NCBI GenBank assembly: GCA_016185395.1
Contig: JACPNR010000004.1
Coordinates: 434,001 to 498,000 of the forward strand
Length of the DNA: 64,000 nucleotides
Direction of reading: 5' to 3'
Source: Candidatus Korobacter versatilis
GTDB lineage: Bacteria > Acidobacteriota > Terriglobia > Terriglobales > Acidobacteriaceae
The notes under the pieces were generated by a model that was not told the DNA's origin, searched no databases, and saw only the letters and a list, made by a program, of their open reading frames with translations. A program made the position numbers and the translations under genes. Below are positions 57,765 to 64,000 of the stretch, piece by piece; within the stretch, counting starts at the first letter, position 1; every line of letters begins with the position of its first letter.

Positions 57765-59273
57765 CTAGCGCAGGAAGGCTTGCGTCACCGCGCGCGGCGC
57801 GGTCATCGTCCACGCGGCGGCGCGGATGAATATCTCGGGGAACAACCCAATGCCAACCGTGGCCAGCGCCGTGACCCACAGCGCGAGCCGCAGGCCGAAC
57901 GCCGGCTGGATCGGCTCGGCGTCCAGCGCCGGACGCATCAGCATCGCATTGATGATCCGCAAGTAGTAGTAGAGCGACACCGCGATGTAGAACACTGCCA
58001 GTGACGCCAGCACGTAGTGCCCGGTCTCGATCAGCGACAAGAAGATGAAGTACTTGCCGTAGAACCCGGCCAGCGGCGGTATGCCGCCCAGCGACAACAG
58101 GAAGATGACCATGAGCAGCGCTTCCACCGGGCGCTTGAACCACAGTCCAGCGATGTCGTCGATCTCGTCGCCAATCAGGTCCCGCCGCCGCAGCGACACG
58201 ATGACGGCGAACGCGCCCAGGTTCATGAACGTATAGACCAGCAGGTAGACCAGGATGCCCTTGATGCCCGTCTCGTTCCACGCCACCAGGCCGAGCAACA
58301 TGTAGCCCACGTGGGCGATGGAGGAATACGCCAGCAGCCGCTTCAGGTTGTTCTGCGTCATCGCCGCCAGGTTGCCGCCGGTGAGCGTCATCACCGCGAC
58401 TGCGATCACCATCGGCATCCAGATCGTTTGTTCGTAGCGCAGCGCGAAGGCGAAGATGCGCAACAGCAGCGCCCAGGCCGCCGCCTTCCCGGCCACCGAC
58501 ATGAATCCCGTGATGGCCGTGGGCGCGCCTTCGTAGGCGTCCGGCGCCCATTGGTGGAACGGTACCGCCGCGATCTTGAAGAACAACCCCGCCAGCGTGG
58601 TCACGACGGCGAGCATCAGGATGGGATGGCTGCTTTCTGGCAGCCCTGCCAGCCGCCGCCCGATGAGCGTGACGTCCGTCGTACCGCTGAGCCCGTACAT
58701 CAGCGAGAGTCCGTAGGCGAAGATGCCGCTCGAGAACGCGCCCAGCAGCAGATACTTCAGCGCCGCCTCGTTCGACCGCTTATCGCGCCGCAGGAACCCG
58801 ACCAGCACGTAGGTCGAGATGGCCATCAACTCCAGGCCGATGAACAGCAGCACGATGTCCTTGCCGCTGGCCATGCACATCATGCCCACGACGGAAAACA
58901 ACATGAGCGCGTAGTACTCGCCGTGGTCTTCCTGCTCGATCTCCATGTAGCGCACAGAGATCAGGATGGTGATGCCGGTCGCGATCAGGAACAGCCAGCA
59001 GAAGAAGATGGCCATCGGGTCCATCACCACCGAGCCGTTGAACGCGGAGACGCCCAGCATCCCCTGGTGCGCAAGCGTAGCTTGCACCCGCCACAGCGAG
59101 CCGCCGGCGAACAGAAGCCCCAACGCGGCCGTCGCCGCATTCCAGCGTTTGTCGCCCGCCGGCAACAACAGGTCGATGATCAGCACCCCGCACGCGAACA
59201 GCGTGAGCATCACCATCGGCATCACGACCATCAGGTCGTGCGCGTTCGCGAATTGGGCGGCGAACGTCTGCAC
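57765..59273 (-). CDS. nuoN: NADH-quinone oxidoreductase subunit N (second copy)
   Basis: 502 residues with GTG start overlapping the nuoM2 stop. FIGLELMAISTYVLVGFLRRDK, VPFHQWAPDAYEGAPTAITGFMSV and KRLLAYSSIAHVGYMLLGL identify it. It is a paralogue of the copy at 51189, with clearly different sequence, so the two clusters are old duplicates or one was acquired. Confidence 0.96.
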   Translation of the reverse strand: MQTFAAQFANAHDLMVVMPMVMLTLFACGVLIIDLLLPAGDKRWNAATAALGLLFAGGSLWRVQATLAHQGMLGVSAFNGSVVMDPMAIFFCWLFLIATGITILISVRYMEIEQEDHGEYYALMLFSVVGMMCMASGKDIVLLFIGLELMAISTYVLVGFLRRDKRSNEAALKYLLLGAFSSGIFAYGLSLMYGLSGTTDVTLIGRRLAGLPESSHPILMLAVVTTLAGLFFKIAAVPFHQWAPDAYEGAPTAITGFMSVAGKAAAWALLLRIFAFALRYEQTIWMPMVIAVAVMTLTGGNLAAMTQNNLKRLLAYSSIAHVGYMLLGLVAWNETGIKGILVYLLVYTFMNLGAFAVIVSLRRRDLIGDEIDDIAGLWFKRPVEALLMVIFLLSLGGIPPLAGFYGKYFIFLSLIETGHYVLASLAVFYIAVSLYYYLRIINAMLMRPALDAEPIQPAFGLRLALWVTALATVGIGLFPEIFIRAAAWTMTAPRAVTQAFLR

Positions 59274-60904
59274 TAGCGCGTGCCCTCAGGTGTCGCAGCC
59301 GGCTGCGCCGGCGGCGCGGTCTCGCCCGCATGCGCGTTGAATGTGCCGTACTCACTCGGACGCACGATCTTCACGATCGTCTCCACCGGCTGCTGCAGGA
59401 TGCGGAAGATCGGTTTCGGATACACGCCCATCGCTACCGCCAGGATGACCAATGGCACGAACGTCGCGATCTCGCGCGTCGTCAGGTCGGGCAGGTTCTG
59501 GTTCTTCGGATTGTTGACCGGCCCGAAGAACACGCGCTGGTAAAGCCACAGCAGGTACGCCGCTCCCAGCACCACGCCCCACACCGCCCAGAAGACCCAC
59601 ACCCGGTTCTCCATGAACGCGCCCCCCAGGATCGTGAACTCGCCCATGAACCCGTTCAGCGGCGGCAATCCCAGCGAACTCATGAACATGATCAGCGTGA
59701 TGGTCGCGTACACCGGCATCACGCTCGCGATGCCGCCGTATTCCGATATCTCGCGCGTATGCCGCCGCTCATACAGGATACCCACGATCAAGAAGAGCGC
59801 TCCGGTCGAGACGCCGTGGTTCAACTGCTGCAGCACCGAGCCGGAGAGGCCCAGCGGATTCAGCGCGAACAGTCCCAGGGTGCAGAACCCGAGGTGGCTG
59901 ACCGACGAATACGCCACCAGCTTCTTCATGTCTTTCTGCATCAGCGAGACCAGCGCGCCGTAAAGGATGCCGATGATCGACAGCGTGATCATCCAGAAGC
60001 GCACCGTCGGATGCATCGCTGCCGCCGGAAAGAAGGGCAGCGAGAAACGTATCAAGCCATACGTCCCCATCTTCAGCAGGACGCCCGCCAGGATGACCGA
60101 GCCCGCCGTCGGCGCTTCCACGTGCGCATCCGGCAGCCATGTGTGGAACGGGAACATCGGCACCTTGATAGCAAAGCCGACGAAAAACGCGATGAACAGC
60201 AGTATGACGTACTTCAATCCCCACTTCGTCGCGATCGAGGCCGCGCTCGCCCACACGCCGCCCATCGCCGCCGTCCCGGCGCCGGTCACGTCCACGAACG
60301 CGAAGGTGTATGGGTTCCCCATCGCGTGGTGGTGGAAGTAGAGGAACAGGATGCCGAGCAACAGCAGCACCGAGCCGACCAGCGTGTAGAGGAAGAACTT
60401 GATGGCCGCGTAGAGTTTCCGCGGGCCGCCCCAGATGCCGATCAGCAGGTACATCGGCACCAGCATCACTTCCCAGAAGACGTAGAAGAGGAAGAAGTCG
60501 AGCGCCATGAAGACGCCCAGCATGCCCGTCTGCAATATCAGGAACCAGACGTAGTATTCCTTCACCCGGTCCTGGATCGCCTCCCATGACGAGAGGATGG
60601 ATATCCATCCCAGCAGCGTCGTCAGCATGATGAGCAGGAAGCTGATGCCGTCGATGCCGATCAGGTATCCCGCGCCGATCGAGGGGATCCAGTTGTTCGC
60701 CGCGCCTTCCACGAACTTGAACCCCGGCTGGTCCACCTTCGCCCAGAACCACGGCACCAGCGGCAGCGAGATCACGAAGCCGCCCAGCGCGAACAGGTTC
60801 GCGATCCACCGGATCGCGTTCTTGTTCTCCTTGGGGACGAACAACAGCACGATCGCCCCCACCAGCGGCGTTAAGAGAATGATGGACAGTATGTGATTCT
60901 GCAT
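59273..60904 (-). CDS. nuoM: NADH-quinone oxidoreductase subunit M (second copy)
   Basis: 543 residues. YVFWEVMLVPMYLLIGIWGG with the conserved Glu, FPFHTWLPDAHVEAPTAGSV and KKLVAYSSVSHLGFCTLGLF are present. It has a longer C-terminus than the copy at 49651, ending in an Ala/Pro-rich tail. Overlaps nuoN2 by one base. Confidence 0.96.
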   Translation of the reverse strand: MQNHILSIILLTPLVGAIVLLFVPKENKNAIRWIANLFALGGFVISLPLVPWFWAKVDQPGFKFVEGAANNWIPSIGAGYLIGIDGISFLLIMLTTLLGWISILSSWEAIQDRVKEYYVWFLILQTGMLGVFMALDFFLFYVFWEVMLVPMYLLIGIWGGPRKLYAAIKFFLYTLVGSVLLLLGILFLYFHHHAMGNPYTFAFVDVTGAGTAAMGGVWASAASIATKWGLKYVILLFIAFFVGFAIKVPMFPFHTWLPDAHVEAPTAGSVILAGVLLKMGTYGLIRFSLPFFPAAAMHPTVRFWMITLSIIGILYGALVSLMQKDMKKLVAYSSVSHLGFCTLGLFALNPLGLSGSVLQQLNHGVSTGALFLIVGILYERRHTREISEYGGIASVMPVYATITLIMFMSSLGLPPLNGFMGEFTILGGAFMENRVWVFWAVWGVVLGAAYLLWLYQRVFFGPVNNPKNQNLPDLTTREIATFVPLVILAVAMGVYPKPIFRILQQPVETIVKIVRPSEYGTFNAHAGETAPPAQPAATPEGTR

Positions 60905-60936
60905 TTTGTTGGCTCTTACTCAAACTTCCGCGGCCC

Positions 60937-60954
60937 CTAACTACTAACTCCTAG

Positions 60955-60957
<3 letters not shown>
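60937..60957. repeat. 7-bp tandem repeat array at the nuoL2 stop codon
   Basis: CTAACTA, CTAACTC and CTAGCTA on the plus strand; on the coding strand it gives TAG in all three frames just after the nuoL2 stop. Confidence 0.7.
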
Positions 60958-63264
<2,307 letters not shown>

Positions 63265-63280
63265 TCAGCTCTCAGATTCT

Positions 63281-63320
63281 CTTCGCGTCCTTCGTGAGAC
63301 CTTTGTGTCCTTTGTGGTTA
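63281..63320. repeat. 20-bp direct repeat pair upstream of nuoL2
   Basis: CTTCGCGTCCTTCGTGAGAC and CTTTGTGTCCTTTGTGGTTA in tandem, similar at 14 of 20 positions. This resembles the 'CCACAAAGGACACAAAGG' sequence I recall as frequent in bacterial intergenic DNA. It fills part of the nuoK2-nuoL2 gap. Confidence 0.5.
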
Positions 63321-63330
63321 GCTTTTCGGC

Positions 63331-63357
63331 CACTCGCAGCTCGCAACTCGCAACTCA
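63331..63357. repeat. 7-bp tandem repeat array at the nuoK2 stop codon
   Basis: CAGCTCG, CAACTCG and CAACTCA preceded by a partial unit CACTCG on the plus strand. The last unit overlaps the nuoK2 TGA stop. Confidence 0.68.
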
Positions 63358-63663
63358 CCACTTCAGTAGGTCGACCTCATCCGCATTGATCGTCTCTTTG
63401 TTCCGGAAGAACGCGATCAGGATGCCGAGCCCGACCGCCGCTTCCGCCGCCGCGTCCGTGATGATGAAGATGGAAAAGACCTGTCCCGGCAACTGCCCGT
63501 GCATGCGCGAGAACGCCACCAGGTTCAGGTTCACCGCATTCAGGATCAGCTCGATGGACATCAGGATGATCACCACGTTCCGCCGCGTGAGCACCCCGAT
63601 GGTCCCGATGGCGAACAGCGCCGCCGCCACCACCAGATAATGGATTGTGCTGATCTCGCCCAT
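63355..63663 (-). CDS. nuoK: NADH-quinone oxidoreductase subunit K (second copy)
   Basis: 102 residues, three membrane helices, with the conserved glutamates in [18 protein letters not shown] and [18 protein letters not shown]. It precedes nuoL2 with a 90-base gap holding repeats. Confidence 0.96.
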   Translation of the reverse strand: MGEISTIHYLVVAAALFAIGTIGVLTRRNVVIILMSIELILNAVNLNLVAFSRMHGQLPGQVFSIFIITDAAAEAAVGLGILIAFFRNKETINADEVDLLKW

Positions 63664-63720
63664 GCTCTTCTCTCTGCTCTCCCTCTTCCCTCAGCGCAGT
63701 CTGCGTTGCAAGCTTTTCCG

Positions 63721-63755
63721 GTTACTCGGTACTCGCAACTCGGTACTCGGTACTA
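63721..63755. repeat. 7-bp tandem repeat array at the nuoJ2 stop codon
   Basis: Five heptamers on the plus strand: GTTACTC, GGTACTC, GCAACTC, GGTACTC, GGTACTA. The last holds the nuoJ2 TAG stop on the minus strand. Confidence 0.75.
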
Positions 63756-64000
63756 GATTCTTTTCTTCGCCATCACGACCGCGCCGATGATCGCCACCAG
63801 CAGCAGCACCGACGCGATCTCGAACGGGAACATGTACGCCGTGTACAGGCTCATGCCGATCTGCTGCGTGTTCACCTGCTCCGGCGTCGGCGGCACCGCG
63901 GCCGGGAAGAACCCTTTGCCGTGGTAGTACACGTAGCCGAACAACGCGCCCAGCACCACCGTCGCGATCGTCGCCACCAGCCATTGCTTGTTGAACTGCT
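63753..64000 (-). CDS. nuoJ: NADH-quinone oxidoreductase subunit J (second copy), partial
   Basis: The C-terminal 81 residues or so are visible: a helix (VATIATVVLGALFGYVYYHG), a loop, and the final helix with YMFPFEIASVLLLVAIIGAVVMAKK, which matches the end of NuoJ. The frame stays open to the right edge, so the start lies outside. Upstream genes of this second cluster (I, H and others) are expected beyond the window. Confidence 0.88.
   Translation of the reverse strand, partial: QFNKQWLVATIATVVLGALFGYVYYHGKGFFPAAVPPTPEQVNTQQIGMSLYTAYMFPFEIASVLLLVAIIGAVVMAKKRI

Overview
The window is high-GC, gene-dense bacterial DNA. The mix of families points to an acidobacterium of the Terriglobia/Koribacter type. 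Supporting families are a DUF4190 plus pilin-like protein, a 'FNTDI...YHVQ' family protein, secreted S53 peptidase and phosphoesterase, two nuo clusters, and MtrB/PioB with a decaheme cytochrome. This is an inference from gene families; no 16S rRNA is present. No gene-free stretch exceeds 300 bases.

1-17.5 kb, an anaerobic/redox-stress island. A minus-strand operon encodes a decaheme cytochrome, an MtrB/PioB-like outer-membrane barrel, a small cytochrome c, a Rieske protein and a cytochrome b cut by the left edge. Next come adh-usp-pat (alcohol dehydrogenase, universal stress protein, acyl-CoA-synthetase/GNAT fusion), a divergent usp-P-type ATPase pair, and a ywiC-ric-radical SAM operon (Fe-S repair). 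A Crp/Fnr regulator with N-terminal cysteines follows, divergent from two tandem small Cys-rich proteins of unknown family. Four intergenic regions here carry TGTGA-N6-TCACA palindromes (two exact, two with one mismatch). The regulator's recognition helix is CRP-like (RETVTR), so these transcription units look like one regulon.

18-38 kb, housekeeping and envelope genes. These are tRNA-Phe, a polysaccharide export and sugar-transfer group, the glyoxylate shunt (isocitrate lyase and malate synthase), a secreted phosphoesterase, a GAF-GGDEF diguanylate cyclase, a GNAT protein, a histidine acid phosphatase and tRNA-Leu. They are followed by a zinc-ribbon/DUF4190 protein, a DUF47-Pit phosphate uptake pair, RibBA, a MerR regulator with two matching upstream palindromes, a TPR lipoprotein-like protein, ThiS/MoaD and an unknown family protein.

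39-64 kb, respiratory complex I and ATP synthase F0. A plus-strand cluster encodes nuoA-C-D-E-F-G-H-J-K-L-M-N behind a clear sigma70-type promoter; nuoB and nuoI are absent from it. A second, divergent set, nuoJ-K-L-M-N, lies on the minus strand at the right edge and leads into atpZ, then a plus-strand S53 peptidase, then atpI-atpB-atpE. An ABC exporter sits between the two groups.

Throughout the 37-64 kb part, minus-strand genes end in short arrays of 7-bp repeats that start at or overlap their stop codons. Together the window describes an organism with a branched respiratory chain, a possible outer-membrane electron conduit, and a redox-responsive regulator controlling part of it.
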